From: Chloromonas sp. AAM2 | Lineage: Eukaryota; Chlorophyta; Chlorophyceae; Chlamydomonadales; Chlamydomonadaceae | Direction: 5' to 3' | Assembly (NCBI GenBank): GCA_004335635.1 | Contig: QAXH01005328.1 | Span: 1 to 49,118, forward strand | DNA length: 49,118 nt | In this document: positions 1 to 12,308 of the stretch, in pieces | Position numbering within the stretch: position 1 is the first letter of the stretch | Layout of the letters: each line of letters opens with the position of its first letter | The notes under the pieces: model-generated | Seen by the model: only the letters and a program-made list of their open reading frames with translations | Told to the model about the DNA's origin: nothing | The model's database searches: none | Position numbers and translations under genes: made by a program

Positions 1-3000
1 GGGCACACGATAAGTAAAGCCCAGCTGCAATACATGGATGCATGCTGAGAGATAGTCAAGCCGTCAAACAGTGGGAAGCCATCCAACAACTCAATAATGA
101 ACAGGCTGTGCTCCTGTGAACATCAGATGTGCTGCGAAGAAACACAGGCCAGAAGACACGCAGGCCAGAGCTGCCGGCCACGGCAGCAAGCCCACAGCTC
201 AGCAGCCGCGCACTCTTTGAGCAAGGCAACGAATTGGATGAATGGAAGAATCAGAAGGCATGGATGAGTAGAGTTCACAGCAGCGCGTGTACCTGGTGCC
301 CCGGGTAGCACGTGATGACCAGGGGGGCCAGGCTGGCTGCCGCCACCAGCACCAGCACGCCCAGTAACAGCCCCTCGGGGGGCCGCGAGGATACCAGGAA
401 CTGCAGAGCATTAAGTCGAAAGTCACAATTGATCTTCAGCCCAAAGCTGGTCAGTATCCAGAACGCAAATCATTGAAACCCACTATGCACCATGCATACT
501 GCATCAAAATCATGAACGGTGCATAGCAGTAGGCAGGTATATGATACAATTACATGGCTGCGAGCGGGCGTGCAGCACTGTTGCACGGACCAGCGCACAC
601 AACATGTGCACCTCACACACTGTGCACTGAGATATCTGATCAATGCGATGTACAGGCTGACGTGCCATACCCAGCAAGTTCACCGCAGCCCCATGGCTAT
701 CTCACTTCCAGTAGCACGGCTCTTACCTGCACGACATCAAACACTGCGAAGCGTGCTAGCCCCAGCGCTGCCAGGATGGAGACTGCATGCACCAGGCCGA
801 TGGCGACAGGCACGCGCACACGGCGGCGTGACGAGTGTGCGGACCCGGGTGCGAGGGGCGTCAGGAAGGCGGGTGCGGTGGCGGCCAGCACCAGCAGCAC
901 AGATGGCAGCACCTGAGTGAGTGGACAATCAACATGTTCAGTTGCCATGGCAAGCCAGATGCCAGCAACGGCAACGATGCGCCAGCTCGCACTGCCGGCA
1001 GTCCATGATTGTTGCAAATCCATATGAAGTAAGCAGGCTGAGACTGTGACATGTGACAAGCCCGCCCAACTTCTTTGACCTCTCAAACCTCCAATAGAAT
1101 GGACAGCAGCAATTACCCTATGCGCAGGATGGCCAACAGGCTATACGGGCCCAGATGGCAGCACTCACCAAGGCCGCTTCAGGCAGCAGCAGCATGATTG
1201 CCTTAGTGCCGTACACGCCATGCGCCAACCAGTTGCCCAGCTGCGTGATGTGGCCCCGAGCCGTGAGCATGCGGGCGGCCATTACGCCCAGTGCGCTGGT
1301 GGCAACCACAAGATACCTGCAGGGACGCATGCAACACCAGGCTGTGTTGATTTCTATTTGGCACCTCTGAATTGGAATTTGAGATCACTTGCCCGGTGTA
1401 AAACCAGGGCAAACGACGAACGAGGAGAGCAGAACAACCAACACCAGGTGGCATGACAAGCCAGAGTACTGCAATCCACTGTATGACAATCACCGTCTGA
1501 CAACATGCTGTTGAAATCATACGCAAGATCAATGCTGTTGCATCACACCTGGCACAGACTATAAAAAGGGATTATTACACGACTGGCAACTTCCATGGCA
1601 ACAATAGGCAGACCAAGTCTATTGTTGGCGTTCTAATAAGCCGCCTGTTGCCCGTTTTACTTGCAGACTGCAGGGACGCTACAAATCGTCTGCAGTCTAC
1701 CCAGACATGTTCAGCGAGCGCCCAGCCGCTGCCTGACAATACCCATGGTGCCCTGGGGCTCTCACCCAGGGTACATGGGCTCGCCGGAGAAGTCCGAGTG
1801 CGAGGGCACATACAAGCGCTCCTCAAGCACACACAGCATCATGGCCTGCAGGGGGCACATGTGCTGACGGGTGTTGACAAGCCGGGTGCAGGGGCTTGAC
1901 ACAGATGCTGCATCATTGACTAATCCGGGTTTGGGTACGTTGCCTTGCATTCTGAACGATTGTGTCAGCATGCAGTGTGTGCCACATGACCAAGCGCCAA
2001 CCAATGCTTTTGTTAAATTCGTGACCAGCGATGCTTGCCCTGTCCGCAATCCAAGTGCCCAACTGCAACAATACGTGCTACATGCCACGAGCAGTTCCAC
2101 CACATGCGATGGTGGTCCGGACCGGGCAGCTTTTGGAGGCATGCTTTACAGTCAGTTCACCTGCCCGACATGCCTTTGGGCATTTCTAGGCACGCACAGC
2201 CCTATCACGTGCCTCCCATGTGGCACACCCAGAGTCCTGCATGTTCCCCACCTGCAGCATGATCAGTGCGTCCAGTGCGGCGGCGGGCACGCGCGCATGG
2301 ACGAGCCCGGGCAGCATGAGCGCGGGCAGCAGCGCGGCCAGGGCCATGCGACACAGCGCGTGCAGGCTCACCCCGCCCACGTGGATGTCCAACAGCCAGA
2401 AATGCTGCAGAACAAACCACACGCCTGCGGACAACGGCCGCAGGGCACAGCATGGGACATTTGTGGGCACAACGGGCCAGCCTTAAGATCCGCCGTGCCT
2501 TTCTGGTCAATACACACTCCTGTGCACTATCACCCTTCATGCAGTATTGTCTCTGTTACAGACAGAGGCTCTGTTGGCCAGTGGCTTGTGCTCTACGCCT
2601 GTCATAACAGACGTGAGAGCTGCGACAGGGCTGAACGCATGTCTAGTTGCATGAAAAGGCTACAGTGTGGGGCAACCCTGCATGGCCTCAGGCGGAGATT
2701 AGGTGGCGGCTTGCATCCTATGCCTGTCATAGCTGGAGAATCTGTGCTCTTGGCTGCCCCACCTGTCATGAACGCCCCGCCCACGAACACGATGTACTCC
2801 CTGAGGCTGCGCGAGTCAAAGAACAGCGCCAGGCCGCAGGCCGCCACCAGGGGCGCGGGCAGCCAGTGAAAAGGCACACCCGTCGCCAGCGCCCCCGCAG
2901 TGGTGCACAGCAGCAGCGCACTGCCTGCAAACAAACCACACATGGCCATGGTGACAGCAGGATCGTGCATGGGTGTGGCAAAGCATGCTAGACCTGTGAA

Positions 3001-4500
3001 AAAACCGACATGCCTTAAATACCAACATGATGTGCAGGCTGCTGCTACACGCAAATAGCAGCACCACAAGGCCATCAGCAACCAGGTGCCAGCAGGCATG
3101 TGGCGACACGGTCACTCAGACCCGGCCCATCCTGACCCGCGTACCACAAGTGCATGCTCATGAGGCATGAGTCTCACCTGCGACTGTCACGTCCATGCTG
3201 CCGCCCAGTACGCCCTGCTGCGCCGCTAGTGCGATTGCCGCCACCCCCAACAGGCATGATGTGACCGCTATCCAGTTCCAGGGCGGAGGCAACTTGATGT
3301 ACTGCCCGAATGCGTGGAACAGAACGCGGCCTTCAAATCCAATCACAGCGCCTAGCATGGCAATCACCTGCAAAAGCAGAATGCACGCAGCTTGAGTGCA
3401 ACACCCAATGTCAACACGTACCTGCTTGTCCTGAAGCGCATGGCACTGGCTGTGCAGAGTGCATATGCTGCTGCAGCACCGATGTGGTTGGCATGACCAT
3501 CACATGCGCACCTCAGACAGTGTCAACAGGCCATGCGTAGACTTGCCCAGTGCTGATGCAACTTGCCCGTCTCACAGCCAGAGAACCTTACTGCGCAAGG
3601 CATATGGTTGCCATGCACAGCAGCCCCACCCACCAGGACAGTTGTCTGTATTGTGCGGGCGGCCTTTGAGCCTCCGGGAATCCACCACATGCCCGCCGGC
3701 AGCAGGGCAATGACCAGCAACGGCACACAGCCACACAGCAGCATGCTGTGCATGTGCAACGGGTGCCTGAAGAGCAGCTCCCAATGAATGGCAGCGTACA
3801 GCAGCGGTGGCAGCGAGGCTGTGATGAGTGCCATAAAGGCAGCATCAACACGGCCCTGTATACAGGATAGGGAGTTGGCTGCCAACTTGCTGTGGCTTGC
3901 CCCCACATGCCCGCCGTTCATGCCGCCCCCAAGAGTAGGAGCTGCTGGTCTGTTGGTTACGAACGAAGACTGCAGCGGTCGGGCCAGGTGCGCATATAAC
4001 AAGCAGAGGATGACGGCCAGGTAGTAGGCTAGGTCAGAAACGTCCACAAAGAGTGAGAGTCCGATGGTGTGCATGACAGCTGCGGCTGGCAGCGACCCTG
4101 TGATGACCAACCGTTCAAAGGCCAGCGCCACAGCTGGGTTCTGCATTTGGAAGTACTTAAACTGCAAGGAGGCCCACATGGCGCAAAGCACCATAACAAA
4201 GGTGGCCACCAAGACCAGGCTAATTTGCGCCCAGATGGCTGCAGTGGACGAGGAGAAAACTGAGATGCTGAAGGCGCATGTGGTTGCAAGAAGTGTGAGC
4301 CAGCTGGATGTGTAAGCGCCATCCCGATACTGCATGACGTCCATCATATAGCCGGCGATTGAGCCCAGTGCCAAGACAGCCAGCACTGAGCGACCGCCCA
4401 GCATGCTGATGGTTGCCAGGCACGGTACAAGAGCCATGCCCACCCGCCCATTGTAGGCGAAGTCGTTCGGGCTGTAACGGCTGCTGCCCGCTGCTGACAT
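1..4500 (-). CDS. NEF1-like (No Exine Formation 1) plastid membrane protein, 5' part
   Basis: This resembles the land-plant NEF1 family, an integral plastid envelope protein needed in Arabidopsis for pollen exine; its role in an alga is unknown. Exons in transcript order are 4500-3640, 3367-3178, 2924-2763, 2424-2252, 1845-1766, 1316-1169, 912-727 and 400-293. Every junction keeps phase and has GT-AG ends, giving 636 codons before the gene leaves the window. The N-terminus carries RYSPNDFAYNGR followed by ALVPC, close to the plant start RFSPSSFAYNGR. Later matches are LQFKYFQMQNPAVALAFERL, FHAFGQYIKLPPPWNW, VWFVLQHFWLLDIHV and SRPPEGLLLGVLVLV, all in the plant order. Many hydrophobic segments indicate a multi-pass membrane protein. 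Plant NEF1 is about 1,120 residues, so roughly 45% is missing to the left. The ATG at 4500 was chosen because it directly precedes the conserved block. The family call rests on remembered plant sequence. Confidence 0.85.
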
Positions 4501-5091
4501 GTTGGATGGGCAGGTGTGGGGGGTGGGGCAACAGCCAGGTGTCTACGCAAGCAAGTGCTCACGTAGCCACTATCACCACGCCATGCCCACAGTGCTGGAG
4601 CCTGGCTATGGCCCCGATGTAGTGTGCCTGTGTCATAGACATTCAGAAAGGTCGGTGTGGCATGCCTGGGTGCAGATCTTGGGATCTTCCAAAAGCACCT
4701 GACAAAATTTCGAGATACCACTGCGTATGCAAGACAAAGACAGGTCAGTAATTGCAATCAACTTCTGTCTCACCTCTTTAGGTTTGCTCGATATCCGTCC
4801 ACAGCTGTTATCGCGATGCTGGCACAAAAGCGATTCCAATGCAGTTTTGCGCTGCCCTTCGCACTCTCGTAGGTGGGTTGCCAGTGCTTGCCATTTCCCC
4901 CTTCCAATTCTCGGGCCGAGTGGAGACGGTTGTGATAACCGCCAATGCGCATCATCTTGGGGTTTCCGCTTGTGCCGCATGTTCCTCTGCCATGACTGAC
5001 AACTGGCCCATGTGTTACTTTGATTCGATGGCAGCGCCCGCCCTGCATCACAGTACGGCGGCTCTACCCTAGGAAGCCGGCAGTGGGGATA
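4501..5091. promoter_or_regulatory. Divergent promoter region between NEF1-like and RPA12 genes
   Basis: About 590 bp separate the start codons of two head-to-head genes, so it must hold both 5' untranslated regions and both promoters. I see no clear TATA box or recognisable repeat. The assignment is by position only. Confidence 0.45.
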
Positions 5092-6482
5092 ATGGCGCAA
5101 ACCAAGGAGCATTTGTTCTGCCCTTTGTCTGGATATCTTTTGGAGCTAGATGCAGGCAAAGGCGCAGCAGTATGCCCAGCCTCAGGTTTTAGCACCAACC
5201 TGAAAGGCAGGTGTCCGGGCAGCCAGCAGCCTTTCTCCTACCTGACAGTACGTGGCTGAGTATCCCATTTTGATGCGCACATGCAGAGCTGTCTCATGTC
5301 AAGATCATACTGCACTCTGACATGGAGGTAAGCGTAGGTATCAGCAGCAGTCATTCTGGACGTGCATTTGTGATTGTTTTGACCTCCAAACTGCATCAAC
5401 CAAGCTGGCTTGGCTTGCATGGCCTTTATATAGACAGTGTGCAGACAGCCGCGGCCGCGAGCTCATCGTGGTCGCCTACCCTATGCCAAGCACATGCGTG
5501 TTGTGCCTGCATTGACTTCATGTCCGCTTGAGGCACTAATTTCGACAAGTAGCTGGTTCTTGCAGGCTCAGTGCAGGTGCACAAATGGGCAGACATCTGA
5601 CCTTGCGAACGCTGGGCTGTCACACAGGATTATCGTCGTCGTTACAACCTTGAGCCCCTAGTCCGCAGCGTAGAGGATGAGGAGCTCGCCAAGGGACGCA
5701 AGAGAGCCACAGTGAGAGACACCTGGGCTGCATGGCATGAAGTGGGGATGGCATGGGCAGCATGGGGGATTGGATGGGTCCAACAGACGTGGGAGCTCAC
5801 GTGTGCTGGACATGAACAGGCCACGGGCACTCATCCTGGAGGTCATGCCTCTTCAGTCTTGCTGGTCTGCCATGATGGTTGGTACGAGTGTATGAAAACC
5901 ATGCCCTGTGGACCACAGACCATGGCTATGCAAGCAGGGTTATGTCTTGATGCATGCGTGTCCTGTTTGCCCGTTGCAGGTGGATGAGCCTTGCCCAAAG
6001 TGCGCACATCCTGTCCTTGAGTTCTACACCATGCAACTGCGATCGGCGGATGAGGGGCAGACAGTTTTTTATGAGTGTGGCAACTGGTAAGAGTACTTTC
6101 AGGCTGCAAAACGATCTTGGGTTCACAAGCTGCACAAGAGGCAGCCTGTGCCAGGGCTGTTGGAATACTGTGTATACGGCTGCCAGCAGGCTGCTGCAAT
6201 CCAATCTACGGGCTGCATGGCACTGGGATGGGTTGCATGGCGTTGACATGGGCACAAACAGCCTATTTGCCGCTGCTGGAAGGGTACATGACGATGATGA
6301 CGATGTTTCTGACAGCTGGAAGGGCCAACATTGGCGGGCTGCTCCTTCTAGTGCTGGGCAGGTATTCAACATCATCTGGCGGTAGGCAGGTACCTGCTGA
6401 TCCAGCTGCTCTTTCCAGTGGTTTACTTGTCCTTCTCCTGCCTTGCTTTTGCAGCGGGCACAAGTACTCACAGAACACCTAG
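5092..6482 (+). CDS. RPA12: DNA-directed RNA polymerase I subunit RPA12
   Basis: A small subunit of nucleolar RNA polymerase I; the family's C-terminal TFIIS-like zinc ribbon supports RNA cleavage and termination. Exons are 5092-5206, 5287-5327, 5628-5711, 5980-6086 and 6455-6482, summing to 375 nt (124 residues), the normal family size. The C-terminal ribbon is complete: CPKC, then [13 protein letters not shown], then CGHKYSQNT before the stop. The [11 protein letters not shown] signature identifies RPA12 within the RPB9/RPC11/TFIIS group. The middle reads [20 protein letters not shown]. Two oddities stand out. Both CxxC knuckles of the N-terminal ribbon read CxxS (CPLSG and CPASG). The first intron fits only with a GC donor (G|GCAGGT at 5206/5207). 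The start is the first ATG in frame and gives the expected N-terminal length. Confidence 0.92.
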
Positions 6483-9400
6483 ATTGGAGACAACAGCCGG
6501 ACGCGGTGTACTGGACGCCATGGCTAAAATGATGCTGGACGTCAGCCTCCCGCTGAACCGGCCGGTTTTGCGGGATCAGCGGTTGTGCGGCGTGCACTCT
6601 TTCTAGTTGTGCAGGATAGGCTTGGCTCCACAAGCCTGGTGACACGGATGTGCGGTGCGGTTTTGCAGCTGATGTGCAGGCGTTCCACCAGCATGGACCA
6701 GGCCATGTTGTTTCCCACGTTCCTCCTGCCAACACCAAACATACAGCACAGACGGAAGGAGGAGCGGGTTGTGCTATAGCCCATGGGGCTTCAAAGTGGC
6801 TCCTGCAGACATTTGTACGCCACAGGTGCAAAACCAAAGCTAAACTTTGATTGATGACTTGTGGAGATGATGTTCAAGGATGCCATTGATTCATCCATTC
6901 ATTAACTGGGAGCCTCTGCTTGAATCCGGCATCAGCAATCAGCTCAGCTCAGAGTCGCACGGCCCTATGCTGCTTTAGAGAGGATTAGCAATCTGTGAGG
7001 ACATGCTTGTTTGGGTCATAACTTGGATGGGAACATAGCTCTTGAAGTGACCCTGGACAAGCATCCACTGCGGTGCTCAATGTGAGGCAATCATTTTGTT
7101 CGACTGAACCTCGCCTATGGTCTCCTAACCTCTCATGGTCTTGCATGGACCAGTCTGGGTAGTTGAGCGAAGGGCTGCCTGCATGGACTAGCACAGAAGA
7201 TGAGTTGTCCCTTTTGACACAGCTATGGACACCGAGATCTCGTGTGATGTTTACAGGGTACTGAGTGGTTTTGAATTGACAGGAGGATGATCAAGAAGCC
7301 AACTCTTGGTTCTACAATGGTCATATTTCTGGCCTTCTGTTCCTTCCAGCAACACCAGTGAATGCCAGCACTTCATGCCAGCTCGCATGGTTAGGAGGAG
7401 CCAGCTGTGGTCACGTTGTGGTACTGTGTGCAAGCAATCTGGCATGGACTTTGTGCACGACTGACATTCCAGAAGCTCTCGTGTAGAAAAAAAAGAAGTT
7501 TGCCAGTTCTGGGACAATTCCTGGAACTAACACTAGAACCAAAAGTGTTTGTAAGTTCCCGTTGTGGGAAGCCAGTGTCAGCCTGGGGTCGCAATTTGCT
7601 GTGCATGGTTCTCACAGGAACTGTGGCCACCCAGTGACTGTGTGTGTCAGGCAAACACGCGCGTCAATCGCATACGTGGTGGGCAATGGGAATTATGGTA
7701 CACGGTACCGCACCAAATCTTTCAGGACAGGTCGCGCCACAGTACCACTGGCTTCAGAGCAGGACACAGGAATTGTCCCAGAACTGGCAAACACCTTTTT
7801 TCTGGGTGTCTATGATGTCGAGTTGTACTGGCTGTATGAGCATCCCTGGAGTCCTGCTGCATGAATCTTTGGAGGCGTGCTAGCCAACATGATTCCTGGT
7901 GGCATCAGATCCATTTAAAAGGCTGTCACGTTGGTGGTGGATTTCAGTGCGTCATCTGAACAAGCTGCATACGAGCTGGCATCTGGCTGCATTGCTCAGG
8001 TGACAGACATGCTCAAGGTAGAATTGATGCCATAACTGGTTGAGCACGTGTGCCATTCGCAGCCGCTGCCTTTCATCAGCTCGATTGACAATCTAAACAC
8101 TTAAACACTAGGTCAGGGTAGGGTTACCTGGCAAGAACGAACGTACATTGCGAGCCATCTCACAGCATCAGCTGTCCAGCAGTCGCTTAATCATTTATGT
8201 GGGCCCAAATCAATGCCGGACACAACTGCCAAGGGGCATTGCTAGTGACCGCACATGGCGAAATGTGAAGGCGCTTTTTCATAATCGAGAATACCACGCC
8301 CGCGTTGTCTGTAAACATCAACAAGCATCTCCTTAAGCGTGGCAATCCTTCCAACAAGGCTACCGTGCCTCAGTTCGCGACAAGTGAATGGCCACGCCGA
8401 TCACGTGCGAGCCAGAATCGCGTCTGTGAAGCCTGGAGCTGGGCTGTGGCATTTGATCAGAGTTCCTCATGTAATACAAAAGTCACTGACGGTGGCAGAC
8501 ACCTCATCTGGGACACGCAGCCTTGACACCAACGAATCCAACCAACCTGGCCCGCACCACCTGGCCAGCGAAGTGAGCCGGAGCTGCTGTGGAAGCGACC
8601 ACAAGGGCTACACGGCGCCGATTTGTAGAGCCTGAAGCCTTCCGTGCCCTTCTCTGGTGAGCCGTTGTGAAGCTGGGTGATAGGCTGTATGAGCACAGCT
8701 CTCCTTTGCCTGGGCAAGCAAGCTTCCTTGACAGCGTTGAACGGTTCTTGGTTGCGCGGCGCACCTTTCCGGGGGCGCGGCCATTCCCATCACATACCTA
8801 TCTCCATGCACCTCAGAAGCACTTAGTCGCAAAATGGTCTGGCTTCAAATCTGGGCGGATGCTTGCACGCCGGCACACCTTGAACTCTTTTTGCGATTGC
8901 TGCCCATGCGCTGCACCAAATTCAATGGAACAAAGCACGAACTGCTCTAAACATGTATGGCTATGATATGTGAGCGTGTAGGACGTGTTAAGTTGCGTGT
9001 ATGGCATTTGCGCCGGTGGCTTGAACGGGCGTTGAGCAGTCGCGACCCACTTCCACGCAATCAGTCCGTAATGCCTGCAAACACGCCTGCAACCGCACAG
9101 TGCTCGGTGCTCGGGTATTGTGCTGAATCAATGCCATAGGCCGTGGGCCCCTTGCGACCGAGCTCCCGCGCCAAATTTTTCTAGCTCTGCCATGTTGTTA
9201 GCGACAACGCGCCGATGTGCTTGCACGAGAAAGTTTGCATTGTCTGCTCAATCCCGCCAGCGCCCTTGCAGCGCAACAGCTGAAAAGCATCACAAGGCTG
9301 TTGAATAGCCTCACCAAGTGGTGGCAAGGCGAAAATCGTCTTGCGCGTGGTGTTTAATTGTTTATTATGCATTCACCGTCAATCCTTTGTCTGTGCAATC

Positions 9401-10020
9401 CACCACACGAGTAGCACCCACCAGGGGTGTAGCAGAATGATTGAAGTATGGTTGCGGGCTTGCCCATCACAAATTCAAGGCAAAGGCACTAAATTCTGAA
9501 GAATGGCTGTGCCAGTCACTGGACCATGCATGGGACTCTTGACTCCTCATTGGACACCATCACCAAAGAGCACCTACTCCTGCACAACTACAGCCATAAC
9601 ACACTTTGGCTGGCTAGCAGAGAACAGCTGAACGTGGCTTGCCTTTGCTTCGCCACTTTAGCTGCCTGAAACTTAGCTGGCTATCTGCCGGAGTCGTTTT
9701 TGCGTTATCGAGGCTTACAATCGCAACTGGGTCGTTCGCTGCAAATGCCAGCACTTCGAGCGCCGCAAACAAAGATGTAGCAATCAGTACAAATCCAATA
9801 ACCGTCAAGCCACAGCTGTGTGTGACAGTCTCGTCCTGCTCCAGTGAAGATTGGCTGGATGTTTGGGACTGGACTGTGTTGCATCGAATCCGTAGCTTCT
9901 CCCGCCCCGCTTGACACTGCTTCTGGGAACCTGCTCACAGTATAGTTCACTGAAGGCGCTTTGGACTGTGCATGTTGTGTGCTGTGTGTGTGCAGGTGCC
10001 CAGAGCTACTTCTCCTTGGC
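6483..10020. other. Intergenic stretch without a convincing gene
   Basis: About 3.5 kb between RPA12 and the F-box gene. I find no exon chain supported by both splice signals and a recognisable protein. It contains one inverted-repeat element at 7490-7805 (listed separately). On the minus strand around 9614-9808 there is a hydrophobic, alanine-rich frame with no ATG of its own. It could be an exon of an unrecognised small membrane protein, but I cannot connect it to others. Confidence 0.5.
7490..7805. mobile_element. Short terminal-inverted-repeat element (MITE-like)
   Basis: The left end carries an A-run followed by GAAGTTTGCCAGTTCTGGGA; the right end carries the reverse complement with a T-run (about 7766-7805). 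The unit is about 316 bp, encodes nothing recognisable and belongs to the same repeat family as the elements near 17.7, 24.5 and 38.6 kb. I see no clear target-site duplication. Confidence 0.75.
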
Positions 10021-12308
10021 ATGGCTACCGAGGCTAAGCAGCCCCAAGTCACTTGCTTGGAGCATTTGCCTTATGAACTGCTTCTGAATATTCTGGACAT
10101 CAGTCTAGCCCAAGAGCAAAGCATGTGCGATGCTGCTGCATGTGGCGAGCAACCAAAGCCTGAAACAGACGACTCAGAGCTCAGTTCCAAGAGGAGGGGC
10201 AAGGCGACAGCATACCTGCGCAGCGTGTGCCGTACGTGGCGCCAGGCATGTGACCAGCTGGTCACCCAGCTGCGCATACACACATGGCCCTGCCCCTTTG
10301 ACCTGGCCAAACGCTTCCCAGCCACCACGAGTGTGCATCTACACAACCTGAGACCTGAGACAGACAAGGCTGCAAACGAGTCAACTGCATCGCCTGCACG
10401 TGCCAAGCGCCACACCCGCTCCTGCGGGCCACCACCAGAGATTTCCAGCTCTGGCGCTAGCAGCACACATGTGATCGCTGCCCAGTCACTGCTGCATGCC
10501 CTGTCACAGCTGCCACTCCTGGAGTCCATGGTGATTGAGCATGCGTGGGGTGGGGCCGTGCGAGGACGCAGCGCACAGAGCCTGGTGGCAGCTGTGGTGG
10601 CAGGCCTGCCCAAACTGACAGGACTGAGGGATGTGGTCCTGCAGGGAAACGGCATCGTCCATGCATCACCCGCTATAGTGGCAGCCATGAACACAAACAT
10701 GCCTCAGACAGGAGCAGGAGTGGCAGTGGCAGCAGCAGCAGCAACAGCGGACAGGCTGCCTCTTCCCTCCGCTTTGAGCCAAGTGACCAGGCTTGTGGTG
10801 CGGGACACCAAGCTGCGCCGCCTGCCGCTGCCCGTTGAGAGCCTGTCCGCCCTGCGAGTGCTACACGCCCCCGGCCTGAGCCACATGGCCGCCTGCCTGT
10901 GTGCCCCCGCCTGCGGCCGCATGGCCCGCCTGCGCTACCTCAACCTGCGGCAGTGCAGGCTGAGCGCACTGCCAGCCGACCTGTGCATCCAGATCCCCCA
11001 GCTGCAGCACCTAGACGTGTCAGGCAACATGCTGCCCGCCCTGCCTTTTGACCTCGGCGGTCTCAGGGGCCTGAAGCACCTGGATGCCGCGGACAACAGA
11101 CTGGCCAGCCTGCCCGCCAGCTTCCCCTCGCTGACCGCACTCACGTTCCTCAGTCTCTCCAGCAACTGGCAGTTGGGCGGTGGCAGCCTGCTCAACCTCC
11201 CGCCCGCCATGCCCTGCCTGGTCTTCTGTGACCTGTCGGCAACGGGCATGGCTAACCTCACAGTGCGGCCGGACTGGCCATCGCTCACCACCCTGCTCCT
11301 GTCGTGCAACGAGCTAACTGAGGTGAGGGACCGATCCAATGTACGCATGACCGCACATATCGCACTGCATTCCGTGCATGCCAGGCCATGCACTGCCCCA
11401 CCAAATGGTTCAAACCTTTTGTGCCAATACTGAGCAGCTGCTGATGATGCTCGCAGGTCCCAGCCGCTGTTCAGCACTGCCGCTCGCTTGCAAGCCTTTC
11501 CATCGACCACAACGAGTTGCAGTCCTTGCCCGCCTGGCTGGCGCCCGCCTGCCCCTGCCTCACCGCCCTGGACGCCTCCAGCAACCGCCTCTCCGCCCTG
11601 CCCGCCACCCTCCCTGCCCTCTCCGGCTCCCTGCGCACGCTGCACCTGGCCAGCAACCGGCTGTCCCGCCTGCCCGCATGCCTGGGCCGCTTCGCCACCC
11701 TGTGCGACCTGGACCTTCAGGACAACTGCCTGGGGCCGCAGCTGCCGCAAGCACTGTGGGGGTGCACAGGACTGGAGGTGCTCAGCGTGGCGGGGAACAA
11801 ACTCACACAACTGCCGGAACAACTGGGACAGCTGTCACGACTAAGGTGAAGGAAAAGCACACTCAACTGGGGTAGTTGCTACATAGCAGCCGCATTACAT
11901 GAGCAGTTGTTTTACCTCGTCATGGTAGAAGGCACTGCTAGCAACGACAGGTGACGGCCTGGCTGATTTACAGCATCAATGGTTTTCTATCTCATGTGCT
12001 TCTCATCAGTACTGTGTTGCTCTGTTGCTGGCAGGTGGCTGGATGCTTCATGCAACGAGCTAACTTCCCTGCCGTGGCCCGATGGTGGTGGTGGCAACCC
12101 CAGTGCATGCCACCCGCATGCCAACGCCGCCGTGCTGCCCATGCTTGAGGTGCTGAAGCTGCGTGGCAACTGCCTGAAGGGCAGCAACTGCCAATGGGCC
12201 CGCCTGGCGCGCGCGCACGCGCCATGTCTGTCTGTGTGTGATCTGGAGGACGAGGCAGCAGGGGCAGTGGCACAGGGCGTGCCAGGCAACGCACATGCAC
12301 ACTCCTGA
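10021..12308 (+). CDS. F-box and leucine-rich repeat protein
   Basis: Probably a substrate-recognition subunit of an SCF-type ubiquitin ligase, by analogy with F-box/LRR proteins; the substrate is unknown. Exons 10021-11322, 11457-11845 and 12035-12308 join in phase to 655 codons (654 residues). The F-box is split: LEHLPYELLLNILD at about residues 13-26, then an acidic insert of about 35 residues, then YLRSVCRTWRQA at about 65-76. From about residue 270 to 620 there are LRRs of the plant intracellular type, for example LRYLNLRQCRLSALPADL, LQHLDVSGNMLPALPFDL and LRTLHLASNRLSRLPACL. There is no signal peptide or membrane segment. An upstream in-frame ATG at 9961 adds a Cys-rich tail just before the F-box and is less likely. 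The neighbour to the right is convergent. Confidence 0.88.

Noticed and set aside
1871..2869. A 332-codon plus-strand open frame
   Set aside because: It lies antisense across two phase-consistent exons of the NEF1-like gene, and its composition (His/Cys/Gln-rich) is that of a shadow frame.
5926..6837. A 303-codon minus-strand open frame
   Set aside because: It overlaps the RPA12 zinc-ribbon exons on the opposite strand and has no recognisable features.
8504..8966. Overlapping short open frames on both strands
   Set aside because: No splice-linked chain or recognisable motif was found; they look like chance frames in GC-balanced DNA.
9614..9808. Small hydrophobic minus-strand protein
   Set aside because: The apparent start is TTG, not ATG, and I could find no convincing upstream exon.
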